This document shows, in pieces, positions 35,586 through 45,205 of a stretch of DNA of 64,000 nt (positions are counted from its first letter, which is position 1; every line of letters begins with the position of its first letter). This DNA comes from Photobacterium lipolyticum (lineage in GTDB: Bacteria > Pseudomonadota > Gammaproteobacteria > Enterobacterales > Vibrionaceae). Both the position numbers and the translations under genes were made by a program. The notes beneath the pieces are model-generated. The model worked only from the letters and a program-made list of their open reading frames with translations. It searched no databases and was not told the origin of the DNA. Location of the stretch: positions 39,376 to 103,375 of the forward strand of contig NZ_PYMC01000016.1 of NCBI RefSeq assembly GCF_003026475.1. The letters run 5' to 3'.

Positions 35586-36769
35586 TCAAACTCTTATTGC
35601 TGGTTGCCGCTCTGATTACCGGTATTGTTGCTGGCCCTATGCTGGCCGGTAACCAGGGTTACGTGTTGATTTCCGTTGCCGATCAGACACTGGAAATGAG
35701 CTTAACCACCTTGATTTTATTAATCCTGGTACTGTTTGGGGCTTTCTTCCTGCTGGAAACGATCATCAAGCGTATCTTGTCGGTCAGCAGCTCAACCCGT
35801 GGCTGGTTCAGTGGTCGTAAAGCCCGTAAAGCTCGCGCGCAAACCTCTAATGGCTTAATGAAAGTCATTGAAGGTGACTGGAAACAGGCAGAGAAACTGG
35901 TTGTTAAAGCCGTTAAGCACAGTGAGACACCACTACTGAATTACCTGGCTGCGGCAGAAGCGGCTCAAGGCCAGGGGAATACAATACTGCGCGACGAATA
36001 CCTTAAGCAAGCAGCAGAGCTCGATGATCAGAGCCTGGCTGTAGCCCTGACTCGTGCCAAACTGCAATACCGCCAGCAACAGTACGAGCAAGCACTGGCA
36101 ACCCTGCAAGATATCAAGCGGGAAAACGGCCGTAATCCTATCCTGCTTGCGTTACTCAAAGATTGCTACCTGAAACTGGAAGACTGGCAGCCATTGCTGA
36201 CACTACTGCCACAACTGGAAAAATCGGGGGTACTTACCGGTCAGGAAGCCGCAGAACTGGGCCTGCAAGCGGAATGCGGCCTGATAGCCCATATTGGCCA
36301 GCATAGCGGCAGCGATGGCTTGATGGCTCACTGGAATAGCCTGAACCGTAAGGCAAAACAACGCCCTGAACTGATTGCCTGCTTTATCAAGCAAATGATC
36401 AAGCGTAACGCCGACACCGAAGCCTATATCGTACTACGTGATGCACTTAAAAAGCAGAGTGATGAACGCTTAATCCGGTTAGTCCCGGAGCTGGATCTGC
36501 CGGATTACCACCCTGCCATTGTGCGCCTGCAGGATCTGCTACGCTATGACAGCAAAAATCCTGCGACTCACAGCGCACTGGGCCAGCTATTCATCCGCGA
36601 GCAAAAGTGGGAAGAGGCGAAAACACATTTAGAGCAAGCTATCGAACTGAATCAAAATGTCTCTGACTACGCCCGTCTGGTTGAGGTGCTGGAGAAACTC
36701 CACGACAACCAAGCTGCGGCTGATGTTTCACGTCAGGCATTAACCTTAGCACTTCCGGCTAAAATGTAA
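35582..36769 (+). CDS. hemY: HemY-family TPR membrane protein
   Basis: A 395-residue inner-membrane protein unrelated to the protoporphyrinogen oxidase of the same name in Gram-positives. Two N-terminal helices (about 2-23 and 39-62) form the HemY_N domain, and the rest is TPR-like helical repeats (for example ALATLQDIKRENGRNPILLALLKD and a final WEEAKTHLEQAIELNQNV). The exact role in late haem synthesis is unresolved. Last gene of hemCDXY with its own terminator. Confidence 0.92.
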   Translation: MIKLLLLVAALITGIVAGPMLAGNQGYVLISVADQTLEMSLTTLILLILVLFGAFFLLETIIKRILSVSSSTRGWFSGRKARKARAQTSNGLMKVIEGDWKQAEKLVVKAVKHSETPLLNYLAAAEAAQGQGNTILRDEYLKQAAELDDQSLAVALTRAKLQYRQQQYEQALATLQDIKRENGRNPILLALLKDCYLKLEDWQPLLTLLPQLEKSGVLTGQEAAELGLQAECGLIAHIGQHSGSDGLMAHWNSLNRKAKQRPELIACFIKQMIKRNADTEAYIVLRDALKKQSDERLIRLVPELDLPDYHPAIVRLQDLLRYDSKNPATHSALGQLFIREQKWEEAKTHLEQAIELNQNVSDYARLVEVLEKLHDNQAAADVSRQALTLALPAKM

Positions 36770-36796
36770 CCTTTCAGCAGCATACCTCCCTGCAAT

Positions 36797-36823
36797 AAAA
36801 AACGCCCGTTCGGGCGTTTTTTT
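36797..36823. terminator. Terminator of hemCDXY
   Basis: AACGCCC / GGGCGTT with a GTTC loop, flanked by A's and seven T's. Confidence 0.92.
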
Positions 36824-36970
36824 ATCCCACTAAATAATACTTTATGTAGCAAATTCCGCTAATTTGTTTCAAACAGTTAACAGTCATTACAACTTATATC
36901 CACCCATTGCCAGCAGAATATAAAAGTTATTCAATAGTCTTTCTAGTCGCTAACCGTTGGATAACTCGCT

Positions 36971-37060
36971 ATGGACATGCTTCCCTGGTTAATCGTTTCT
37001 GGCATTGTTATATCTGTGATCACTTGTCTGATGACAGCTGTTCTTATTAAAGAATCTTAA
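36971..37060 (+). CDS. Candidate 29-residue single-span membrane protein
   Basis: ATG at 36971 opens a 30-codon frame encoding MDMLPWLIVSGIVISVITCL and then MTAVLIKES. The central 20 residues form one membrane helix, ended by a Lys-Glu-Ser tail. It sits alone between the hemY terminator (36797-36823) and another strong terminator (37074-37101) that starts 14 bp after its stop, which is what an independent small gene should look like. The ribosome site is weak (GGA about 10 bp upstream) and I do not recognise a family. No function is assigned; not to be taken as proven. Confidence 0.5.
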   Translation: MDMLPWLIVSGIVISVITCLMTAVLIKES

Positions 37061-37073
37061 TGCCCGAGATATA

Positions 37074-37101
37074 AAAACGCCTCCGTAAGCGGAGGCGTTT
37101 T
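37074..37101. terminator. Bidirectional terminator after the small ORF
   Basis: AAAACGCCTCCG / CGGAGGCGTTTT, a perfect 12-bp stem with a TAAG loop; serves the plus-strand small ORF and the minus-strand gene at 37123. Confidence 0.93.
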
Positions 37102-37122
37102 CACTCAGCAATCTTTTCGACT

Positions 37123-37518
37123 CTACTCAACATCTACCTTTCCCAGTGCTGCGTTATAACGCTTTAGTGCCTTGGTGGCTTGCTTGAGCTTCTTGGCTTT
37201 TTTCTTTGCTAATTTCTTCAGCTTCCTGGTCTTTTTCTTACCCAGCGTCACCCCTTCGACCGCATGCGGCTTCACTGGCGCAAGCGATTGAATAGATTGG
37301 ATAGGATCGTCCTCTGACGCGCTCTTAGCGGGGCGCACATTCGCCGATTGCACCCTCTTCTTTGAGGACATTGCACTTGGTTTACAGAGATACGCTTGAT
37401 CACTTGCCACACGAGCACAGCTACTACAGATATACTCCGGCGCACTGACAATACGTGTGATGGCTGCGATTTGAGCGGCAATTTCAACCCGACGATATTT
37501 ACATAACGACTTCGCCAT
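37123..37518 (-). CDS. Small Cys- and Lys-rich protein of unknown function
   Basis: A 131-residue protein I do not recognise. The N-terminal part has cysteines at 6, 31, 34 and 45 (CKYRR, ICSSCARVA, LCKPSA), compatible with a small zinc site. The middle is polar. The C-terminus (about 93-120) is a run of lysines with Leu/Ala spacing (KKKTRKLKKLAKKKAKKLK) that could form a basic helix binding nucleic acid. It is bounded by the terminator at 37074 and lies 62 bp after rsmJ on the same strand in reverse order, so it has its own transcript. Confidence 0.75.
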   Translation of the reverse strand: MAKSLCKYRRVEIAAQIAAITRIVSAPEYICSSCARVASDQAYLCKPSAMSSKKRVQSANVRPAKSASEDDPIQSIQSLAPVKPHAVEGVTLGKKKTRKLKKLAKKKAKKLKQATKALKRYNAALGKVDVE

Positions 37519-37580
37519 TTATGCCCCCCACAGTAATAAAGCCAATCATTCTAATTATGGTTAATTTATCCCGATTGGTA

Positions 37581-38351
37581 TTACTTCATTGCAGCTTTAA
37601 CGTATACATCAAAGCGATTTTTCTTTGTTTCAATCGCCGTCGACGGCTTCACCTGAGCGAGGAAGTCAGCATAATCAGGACGTTTCACCACCACTCGTTT
37701 TGTTGCCAGCGCCATTGCGGGCGCGAAGAGGCTATCAGCATCATCATCAGCCCCGACCAGAGTCTGAAACACCCGCATTTCTTTTTTCACCAGAGCCGAT
37801 TTTTTCTTGTGCGGATACATGGGATCGAGATAGACCACATCCGGTGCAATAAAGTCAGGATCTTGTGCCAATTTGATCAACGCATCGTGGCTGGACGCAT
37901 GAAGCAAGGTCATCCGCTCACCAATCCAACCACCAATTTCCGGATCATTTTTAGCCCGGGCAAGACCATCATCCAGCAGTGCCGCCACAACCGGATGGCG
38001 CTCGACCATTTGCACCTTGCACCCTAATGAAGCCAGGACAAACGCGTCTCTGCCCAAGCCTGCCGTTGCATCCAGCACTCTTGGCATCACCCCGCCTTTT
38101 AACCCTATGGCTTTGGCAATCGCCTGGCCGCGTCCGCCACCAAACTTGCGTCGGTGAGCCACGGCGCCACCAGCCAGATCAACATAGACGGCCCCCAATT
38201 TAGGTTCATCACGTTTACGTAGCTCTAAATGCTGCTCGGTCAAGACCAACGCAAAGATACTGTTTTCGTCATGACTCAGCCCCCAGCGTTGCGTTAATTC
38301 ATCCAGTTCATGTTGACGTTCTGGGGCTTCACAAATTAAGGCTATTTGCAC
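37581..38351 (-). CDS. rsmJ: 16S rRNA (guanine1516-N2)-methyltransferase RsmJ, GTG start
   Basis: A 256-residue SAM-dependent enzyme methylating G1516 of 16S rRNA. Diagnostic stretches are [46 protein letters not shown] (SAM motif), [20 protein letters not shown] (catalytic) and [14 protein letters not shown] place the start at GTG 38351, where GGAGAG lies 6 bp upstream and the N-terminus aligns with E. coli MKICLIDE; an ATG at 38384 adds 11 residues. Monocistronic. Confidence 0.93.
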   Translation of the reverse strand: MQIALICEAPERQHELDELTQRWGLSHDENSIFALVLTEQHLELRKRDEPKLGAVYVDLAGGAVAHRRKFGGGRGQAIAKAIGLKGGVMPRVLDATAGLGRDAFVLASLGCKVQMVERHPVVAALLDDGLARAKNDPEIGGWIGERMTLLHASSHDALIKLAQDPDFIAPDVVYLDPMYPHKKKSALVKKEMRVFQTLVGADDDADSLFAPAMALATKRVVVKRPDYADFLAQVKPSTAIETKKNRFDVYVKAAMK

Positions 38352-38441
38352 AGCACTCTCCGGTTCAAAAAAGACAAACTCCAACCCACACCAGCATCGC
38401 TAACAGCCCGATAACGATGCTATTGAGTATGAGGCGCGCGA

Positions 38442-40994
38442 TTATACCACCGCCAGCTCGGCTTGGCTCAATTCAGCCACCAGTTCCGCCAGCGGCTTCG
38501 GTTTGCCAAAATAGTATCCCTGCGCATAATCGACCCCCAGGCTCTGCAGCCGGGTTAAAATCGCTTCGTTTTCAACAAACTCAGCGACCGTCTTTTTACC
38601 CATTTTTTTTGCCAGCTCATTTATCGCCTTCACCATGGCAAAATCCATTTCATCGTCAGCGATATCGCGGACAAACATGCCATCAATTTTAATGATATCG
38701 ACCGGCATGCGCTTTAGATAACCAAACGAGGATAAGCCCGATCCAAAGTCATCCAGAGAAATCAGACATCCGAGTGCTTTCAATTGGGTAAATAGCTGGA
38801 TCGCTTCGCTCATATTACCAATTGCCGCTGTTTCGGTTATTTCCAGGCACAGTTTCTCGGTTGGCAGGCCCGATGTGCGGATCTTTTCAATCAGGAAATT
38901 CACAAAATCACGATTGCCCATCGACTGCCCGGAAAGGTTAATCGAACACAGCTCCAACTGCGCGACCGCATCAGGATTCGCCCTCAGCCACGCAATCACT
39001 TCCTGCACCACATAACGATCAATTAAATGCGCCAGGTTATACCGCTCTGCAGCTGGTATGAACAGCCCGGGAGAAACCATGGAGCCATCGCTGTTACGCA
39101 TTCTGACCAGGATCTCATAATGCTGCTTTTTCGAACCACACGCCATAGGCGCAATCTGCTGGGCATGAAGTTCAAAACGTTTTTCCGCTAACGCTTTATG
39201 AATATGGTTGACATATTGCATCTCCAGCTCGCGGCGTTTTAATTCTTTGTCATCAGGGTGATAAAGGTGAAGGCGGTTTCGCCCTTCGTCTTTCGCCGCA
39301 TAACAAGCCGTATCGGCCTGGGCATGTACCTGCTGCGGTGATCCTGCCGTCTCATCAATCAAGCGGATCCCCAGCGAGCAACTAAAGCTAAACCGGGTGT
39401 TTTGCCAGAAGAACTCAGCCTCTTCCAGCAAGAGAAGGATCTCATGACCAAATTCAACGGCTTCATCGGGACTGCAATGACGGAGAATAATGGCAAACTC
39501 ATCACCGCCTAAGCGGGCTAACGTTGCTTTCCCTGGCGTAATGCCCTGAAGCAATAATGCCACTTGCTTCAACGCTTCATCACCCGCCTCATGGCCCGCG
39601 GTATCATTAATCACCTTGAACTGATCAAGATCGATATAGAACATCGCATGGCGCGCACCGCTGTCCCGCACCTCAGCCAGCCCTTTTTCCAGCTCTGTTT
39701 CGAAGTAATTACGGTTGAACAGATCGGTCAGGTAATCATGACAGGCCTGATACTTGAGCTTCGCCTCCAGCTCCCGGGTTGAAGTAATATCTTCTCCTAC
39801 CAGCAGTAATTGCAATTTTGACTGGGTGTGACGAATGGTTTCACGGATCCAAACCGACTCTCCATCGGCACACTTATACCGCAGCTGGCGACGCCAGACC
39901 ATCTGATCATCACCGGCCTGGGTGGTAGAAATAAATTGTTGTGGCAGCGGCTCTGCATCAAGATAAAAGTCTGTGACTTTATGGCCTAATAAATCGCGCT
40001 TGGTATAACCCAGAAGATCAGCCGCAAACTGATTGACCGACTGGATCCGCGCCTGACTGTCAATGGCCAGCAGAATGACTGGCTGCTGCTCATACAACAA
40101 GCGGTAACTCACTTCCCGTTCACGCAGCTTCTCTTCCATCTGCTGGCGGGAAGTCACATCCCTGGCCTCCAGCAACATCTGACCGCTATCCCCGATTGTG
40201 GCTGGCATGCTCTTAATCGACAGATCAAGCATCCGCTTGCCGTCATCAGTACTGTGAACCTGGGCTTCAAAACGGACAATCTGATCTTGCTGGGCTGACA
40301 GAAAAGCTTGCTTAAGCCGAACGGCAACATCCTGATCCCAGCAATGCCAACGCCACAATGGCCGATCATACTTAATGATATTGCGCCCTAACAGGCTCTG
40401 CAGCGCCAGATTTCCGGAAATCAGCACCCCGCTGCCATCTAAAATACCAATGTACTGAAAGCTCTGATCAAATACCCCTTCAAACAAAGCCTGACTTTGT
40501 TGTAATTGCTGCTCACTTTTCCGTTGCCGGCGGATCATTAACACCAGCAAAATGATAATGGTGCCCATAACCATAATCGCCACACTGAGCGCACGAAGTT
40601 CTTTGTGGTAGCGCTCAATCCAGCTATTGGGTTTGTAATCATTATTACCACCAATGATCACCGGGGTATCACCGATCTGCTCGGCAGGCTGATTCACCTG
40701 CCGCAAAGCATGATCATCGCTAACGACAATCACATCGTAATCATCTTGGCTGATTTTGGTTCGGCAAAGGTCAAGTAACTCGTTCAAATATCTGGTTAAC
40801 TGATAGCGCTTGCCATCGATATAAGTGACATTCAACGGAATATCATAAGAGGCAGTCGTCGCTTCCAACCCGGCTTGAAGGCCAGCCGTCCAGCTCATTT
40901 CTTGATGATTAGAATGAATAACTACGGTGTTTTGAGGGAAGGCGAAAGAAGGCGTAACCCACCACCCTAATAACAACAAAAATATAAAGCGCAT
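38442..40994 (-). CDS. PAS-GGDEF-EAL protein with shortened periplasmic sensor
   Basis: An 850-residue inner-membrane c-di-GMP enzyme. Order: signal sequence (1-18), a periplasmic ABC-sensor-like domain of only about 110 residues (TVVIHSNHQEMSW...VIVVSDDHAL...SWIERYHKE), a membrane helix (about 136-156), two PAS domains (about 165-285 and 290-405), GGDEF (about 415-570, with intact RLGGDEFA) and EAL (about 590-840). The EAL start reads EILVRM, with N, EITE, DDFGSGLSS, KID and AEFVEN kept. Such sensors usually have about 300 periplasmic residues, so some 180 appear deleted in frame. Both catalytic sites look intact. Confidence 0.88.
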   Translation of the reverse strand: MRFIFLLLLGWWVTPSFAFPQNTVVIHSNHQEMSWTAGLQAGLEATTASYDIPLNVTYIDGKRYQLTRYLNELLDLCRTKISQDDYDVIVVSDDHALRQVNQPAEQIGDTPVIIGGNNDYKPNSWIERYHKELRALSVAIMVMGTIIILLVLMIRRQRKSEQQLQQSQALFEGVFDQSFQYIGILDGSGVLISGNLALQSLLGRNIIKYDRPLWRWHCWDQDVAVRLKQAFLSAQQDQIVRFEAQVHSTDDGKRMLDLSIKSMPATIGDSGQMLLEARDVTSRQQMEEKLREREVSYRLLYEQQPVILLAIDSQARIQSVNQFAADLLGYTKRDLLGHKVTDFYLDAEPLPQQFISTTQAGDDQMVWRRQLRYKCADGESVWIRETIRHTQSKLQLLLVGEDITSTRELEAKLKYQACHDYLTDLFNRNYFETELEKGLAEVRDSGARHAMFYIDLDQFKVINDTAGHEAGDEALKQVALLLQGITPGKATLARLGGDEFAIILRHCSPDEAVEFGHEILLLLEEAEFFWQNTRFSFSCSLGIRLIDETAGSPQQVHAQADTACYAAKDEGRNRLHLYHPDDKELKRRELEMQYVNHIHKALAEKRFELHAQQIAPMACGSKKQHYEILVRMRNSDGSMVSPGLFIPAAERYNLAHLIDRYVVQEVIAWLRANPDAVAQLELCSINLSGQSMGNRDFVNFLIEKIRTSGLPTEKLCLEITETAAIGNMSEAIQLFTQLKALGCLISLDDFGSGLSSFGYLKRMPVDIIKIDGMFVRDIADDEMDFAMVKAINELAKKMGKKTVAEFVENEAILTRLQSLGVDYAQGYYFGKPKPLAELVAELSQAELAVV

Positions 40995-41149
40995 ACAACG
41001 TTCAACATGTCCTGTTTATTAGGATTTAGAAATAACTTGAACCAATCACGGTTAAGAGTGCTAACAAGTTTACTTTTTTGTTATGTTTACAAATTGTGCT
41101 CAGTATAAGATATGAGCAGTTATGTATAAACAATGGATTAAGCAAAACC

Positions 41150-41611
41150 ATGACCCAGCCCCCACGCATTGATGACTTAGACCGCGATATTCTCAATGCC
41201 CTAATGAATGACGCCCGGATCCCTTATGCGGAAATGGCCAAACGTTTCAATGTCAGCCCGGCCACCGTACATGTCAGGGTGGAAAAAATGCGCGCAGCAG
41301 AAATCATCACCGGCACGGAAGTGGTTGTTAATCCCAAACTGCTTGGTTACGACGTTTGCTGCTTTATTGGCATTAACCTTAATGCAGCCCGCGACTATCA
41401 CTCAGCCCTCGCCAAATTGAATGAACTGGACGAGGTCGTCGAAGCTTATTACACCACCGGGGCATACAATATTTTTGTGAAGCTGATGTGCCATTCTATT
41501 GAAGAATTGCAATATGTACTGATCGACAAACTGCAGGCAATTGATGAAGTGCAATCTACGGAAACCCTGATTTCATTGCAAAATCCGATCAACCGTAATG
41601 TAAAGCCATAA
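41150..41611 (+). CDS. asnC: Asparagine-responsive regulator AsnC
   Basis: A 153-residue Lrp/AsnC-type regulator. The N-terminal helix-turn-helix (IPYAEMAKRFNVSPATVHVRVEKM) is followed by the RAM ligand-binding domain (GYDVCCFIGINLNAARDYHSALAKL...VEAYYTTGAYNIFVKLMC). It is close to E. coli AsnC throughout, including the C-terminus STETLISLQNPINRNVKP. AsnC activates asnA in E. coli, but no asparagine synthetase lies beside it here; the divergent neighbour is the GGDEF-EAL gene. The ATG at 41150 is used because the frame from 41078 adds unconserved residues. Confidence 0.93.
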   Translation: MTQPPRIDDLDRDILNALMNDARIPYAEMAKRFNVSPATVHVRVEKMRAAEIITGTEVVVNPKLLGYDVCCFIGINLNAARDYHSALAKLNELDEVVEAYYTTGAYNIFVKLMCHSIEELQYVLIDKLQAIDEVQSTETLISLQNPINRNVKP

Positions 41612-41614
41612 GAC

Positions 41615-41642
41615 GGCGAGAGGCGAGAGGCGAGAGGCGAGA
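41615..41642 (+). repeat. GGCGAGA tandem repeat (4 units)
   Basis: Four 7-bp units follow asnC (the last one changed at its end). The following CCCGCCTCT can pair with the last unit. Confidence 0.8.
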
Positions 41643-41687
41643 AAGATTATTCCCGCCTCTGTCATGGCTCAACCGATGGGTACCAAT

Positions 41688-42761
<1,074 letters not shown>

Positions 42762-42792
42762 TCACTTTTTCAATTGTTCGATAATACCACCG

Positions 42793-43590
42793 TCATTGTG
42801 GTTCGGGTGATCCAATTCCAAAATACGCCTGCGCTGTAGCACAAGAATTCCGCATTACTTCAGAGGCTTCCTGCCCCCGGCACTGTGCAATCACGCTGGC
42901 AATATGGGGCAGATATCGGGGCTCATTGCGGCTTGATTTCGGCTTGGGCCGATAGTCACGAGGCAATAAATAAGGACAATCCGTTTCAATCATCAGGCGA
43001 TCATCGGGGATATAGCGAATAATGTCACGCAGCTCTGTGCCACGACGCTCATCACACACCCAGCCCGTGACCCCAATATGCAGATCCAGAGCCAGGCACT
43101 CTTTCAGCTCTTGTTCACTACCGGTAAAGCAGTGCAGTACCGCGGCAGGTAACTTATCTCGCCACGGCTTTAATATCGCCATAAAGCGTTCATGCGCGTC
43201 ACGGCAATGCATAAAGACCGGCATCTTCAATTCTGCGGCTAACGCCAACTGCGCTTCAAAGACGGCTTCCTGTTGAGGGCGAGGGGAAAAGTCCCGGTTA
43301 AAATCCAACCCACACTCACCAATTGCCACCACTTGGGGGGTTAACGCTAATGCCCGGATCGGCGGCAGAGATAAATCCGTGACCGTTTTAGCATCATGGG
43401 GATGAACTCCTGCCGTGCTGTAGCAATACTGTGGCCACTGCTGCGCCATCACCTGTGCCTGCTGGCTTTCTTCAATGCTGGTCCCCGTCAGGATCAATCC
43501 TTTCACGCCTGCGGCCTGAGCACGCGAGATGACCTCAGCACGGTCTTTATCAAATCGGCTGTTGGTCAGGTTAACGCCAATATCAATCAT
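42793..43590 (-). CDS. tatD: TatD-family metal-dependent hydrolase
   Basis: A 265-residue TIM-barrel nuclease. Metal ligands appear in the [42 protein letters not shown] and [10 protein letters not shown] motifs. E. coli TatD is a 3'-5' exonuclease acting in DNA repair and degradation, despite its name. It is separated from tatABC by a strong terminator, so it is transcribed apart from the translocase genes and perhaps with hemB. Confidence 0.94.
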   Translation of the reverse strand: MIDIGVNLTNSRFDKDRAEVISRAQAAGVKGLILTGTSIEESQQAQVMAQQWPQYCYSTAGVHPHDAKTVTDLSLPPIRALALTPQVVAIGECGLDFNRDFSPRPQQEAVFEAQLALAAELKMPVFMHCRDAHERFMAILKPWRDKLPAAVLHCFTGSEQELKECLALDLHIGVTGWVCDERRGTELRDIIRYIPDDRLMIETDCPYLLPRDYRPKPKSSRNEPRYLPHIASVIAQCRGQEASEVMRNSCATAQAYFGIGSPEPQ

Positions 43591-43701
43591 CTTACTTTCA
43601 TCCGTTTTTTCAGATTATTCTTTAACGCCTTACTATGCATCACAATTCAACTCACTGCGATTTCGTTCAAGAGCCAACAGGTGGATAGCGGCTTTATAAA
43701 C

Positions 43702-43728
43702 AAAAAACCGGCACTCGGCCGGTTTTTT
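43702..43728 (-). terminator. Terminator between tatC and tatD
   Basis: AAAAAACCGGC / GCCGGTTTTTT perfect stem with a 5-nt loop. Confidence 0.92.
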
Positions 43729-43758
43729 ATCACAATGGATCACTGCACTGGCAGACCA

Positions 43759-44511
43759 TTACTCTTCATGCTGCTCGGCGTCATCTTCTTCGCTGCGAAC
43801 ATAAAAACGCGAGAAGAACAGGCCGACTTCAAACAGTAGGCACATTGGTATCGCCAGCAACGTCTGCGAGATAATGTCAGGCGGTGTCAGCATCATCCCC
43901 ACCACAAAAGCAGCCACGATAATGTAAGGACGCTTTTGTCTTAAACTTTCCGGGTCCGTTGCCCCCGTCCAGCATAACAGGATGATTGCAACAGGGATCT
44001 CAAAGGCGATACCAAACGCCATAAACAGCGCCAGAACGAAATCGAGATAACTGGCAATATCAGTTGCGACCTGCACACCTTCCGGTGCGATGCTGGTAAA
44101 GAAACCAAACACCAGAGGAAACACGACAAAATACGCAAATGACACACCGCCGTAAAACAGCAAAGAGCTGGAAAACAGCAGCGGCATGATCAGCTTACGC
44201 TCATGCTTGTACAGACCCGGAGCAATAAACCCCCAGACCTGATACAAAATCATCGGCACAGCAACAAACACTGAGGTAACCAAAGTGAGTTTTATTGGCG
44301 TAAAGAAAGGTGATGCCACATCGGTTGCTATCATGGTTGCCCCTTCCGGTAAACGTTCTACCAAAGGCGCAGACAAGAAAGCATAAATGTCATTCGCAAA
44401 CCAAACCAGACCAAGAAAAACCACTATTACACTCAAAATAGAACGCAATAACCGATTACGCAGCTCAATCAAATGGCTGAATAGCGGTTGTGTTTCTTCG
44501 ACTGTCGACAT
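43759..44511 (-). CDS. tatC: Twin-arginine translocase subunit TatC
   Basis: A 250-residue six-helix inner-membrane protein that recognises twin-arginine signal peptides. The N-terminus [19 protein letters not shown], the [22 protein letters not shown] loop and [14 protein letters not shown] are all family signatures. It starts 11 bp after tatB in the tatABC operon and is followed by the terminator at 43702. Confidence 0.97.
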   Translation of the reverse strand: MSTVEETQPLFSHLIELRNRLLRSILSVIVVFLGLVWFANDIYAFLSAPLVERLPEGATMIATDVASPFFTPIKLTLVTSVFVAVPMILYQVWGFIAPGLYKHERKLIMPLLFSSSLLFYGGVSFAYFVVFPLVFGFFTSIAPEGVQVATDIASYLDFVLALFMAFGIAFEIPVAIILLCWTGATDPESLRQKRPYIIVAAFVVGMMLTPPDIISQTLLAIPMCLLFEVGLFFSRFYVRSEEDDAEQHEE

Positions 44512-44522
44512 AGTGATGTAAT

Positions 44523-44861
44523 TTATTCCTGCTTTTGAGAAGTTGTTGCTGAGGTTTGCTCGTTTTTCTCAGCATAAGGACGCTGCACATCCGCAGCGGC
44601 TTGTTTCAGCTCTGCCACAGAATCACGCAGTTCAGGTGATAAATCCTTCATCCCCATTTTCTCGGCTTTTTTCAGATTCGCTTGCAGCTCCTGAATTTTC
44701 AGTTCCTGCGACAATTCATCCTTCACCGAGTTTGCCATATTTCGAGCAGCGCCGACCCATTGCGAAACCGTACGGATCGCGACGGGAAGACGCTCCGGCC
44801 CCAGTACTACTAATCCCACCACCGAGATCAATATTAACTCCCAGAACCCGATATCAAACAC
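44523..44861 (-). CDS. tatB: Twin-arginine translocase subunit TatB
   Basis: A 112-residue protein with one N-terminal membrane helix ([25 protein letters not shown]), the hinge, and a long amphipathic helix continuing to a Gln/Ala-rich tail. TatB forms the receptor complex with TatC. Shorter than the E. coli protein (171), as in many vibrios. It begins 3 bp after the tatA stop. Confidence 0.95.
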   Translation of the reverse strand: MFDIGFWELILISVVGLVVLGPERLPVAIRTVSQWVGAARNMANSVKDELSQELKIQELQANLKKAEKMGMKDLSPELRDSVAELKQAAADVQRPYAEKNEQTSATTSQKQE

Positions 44862-44864
44862 GCG

Positions 44865-45116
44865 TTAAACCTGCTCTTTGTCTTTTTGGCTCTTCTGAAC
44901 CTGATCACCTTTCGGCTCATCAGACAAAGTCTTCTGATCGAATTCAGCGTCAGTGCTGTCTTTCTTTGCAGCTGTTTCATCATCGCTTATCGCTTTTTTG
45001 AACCCCTTAACCGCCGAGCCCAAATCACCACCCAGGCTACGAAGTTTTTTAGTTCCGAACAAAAGAACAATGATCAGTGCAATAATTAGCAATTGCCAGA
45101 TACTGATACCACCCAT
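44865..45116 (-). CDS. tatA: Twin-arginine translocase subunit TatA
   Basis: An 83-residue pore-forming subunit: one membrane helix ([22 protein letters not shown]), the [22 protein letters not shown] hinge and amphipathic helix, and an acidic charged tail. Starts the tatABC operon, 89 bp after ubiB on the same strand. Confidence 0.95.
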   Translation of the reverse strand: MGGISIWQLLIIALIIVLLFGTKKLRSLGGDLGSAVKGFKKAISDDETAAKKDSTDAEFDQKTLSDEPKGDQVQKSQKDKEQV

Positions 45117-45205
45117 GCTTGCTTTACCTCAGCTCTTTGTGGTTAATGACTAATTATAACTAGCCCATAACGAATAAAAAATATTTAGGGAGTATACTTT
45201 AACCG

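Noticed and set aside
37521..38027. 168-residue plus-strand frame opposite rsmJ
   Set aside because: Antisense to a conserved methyltransferase and without a recognisable domain.
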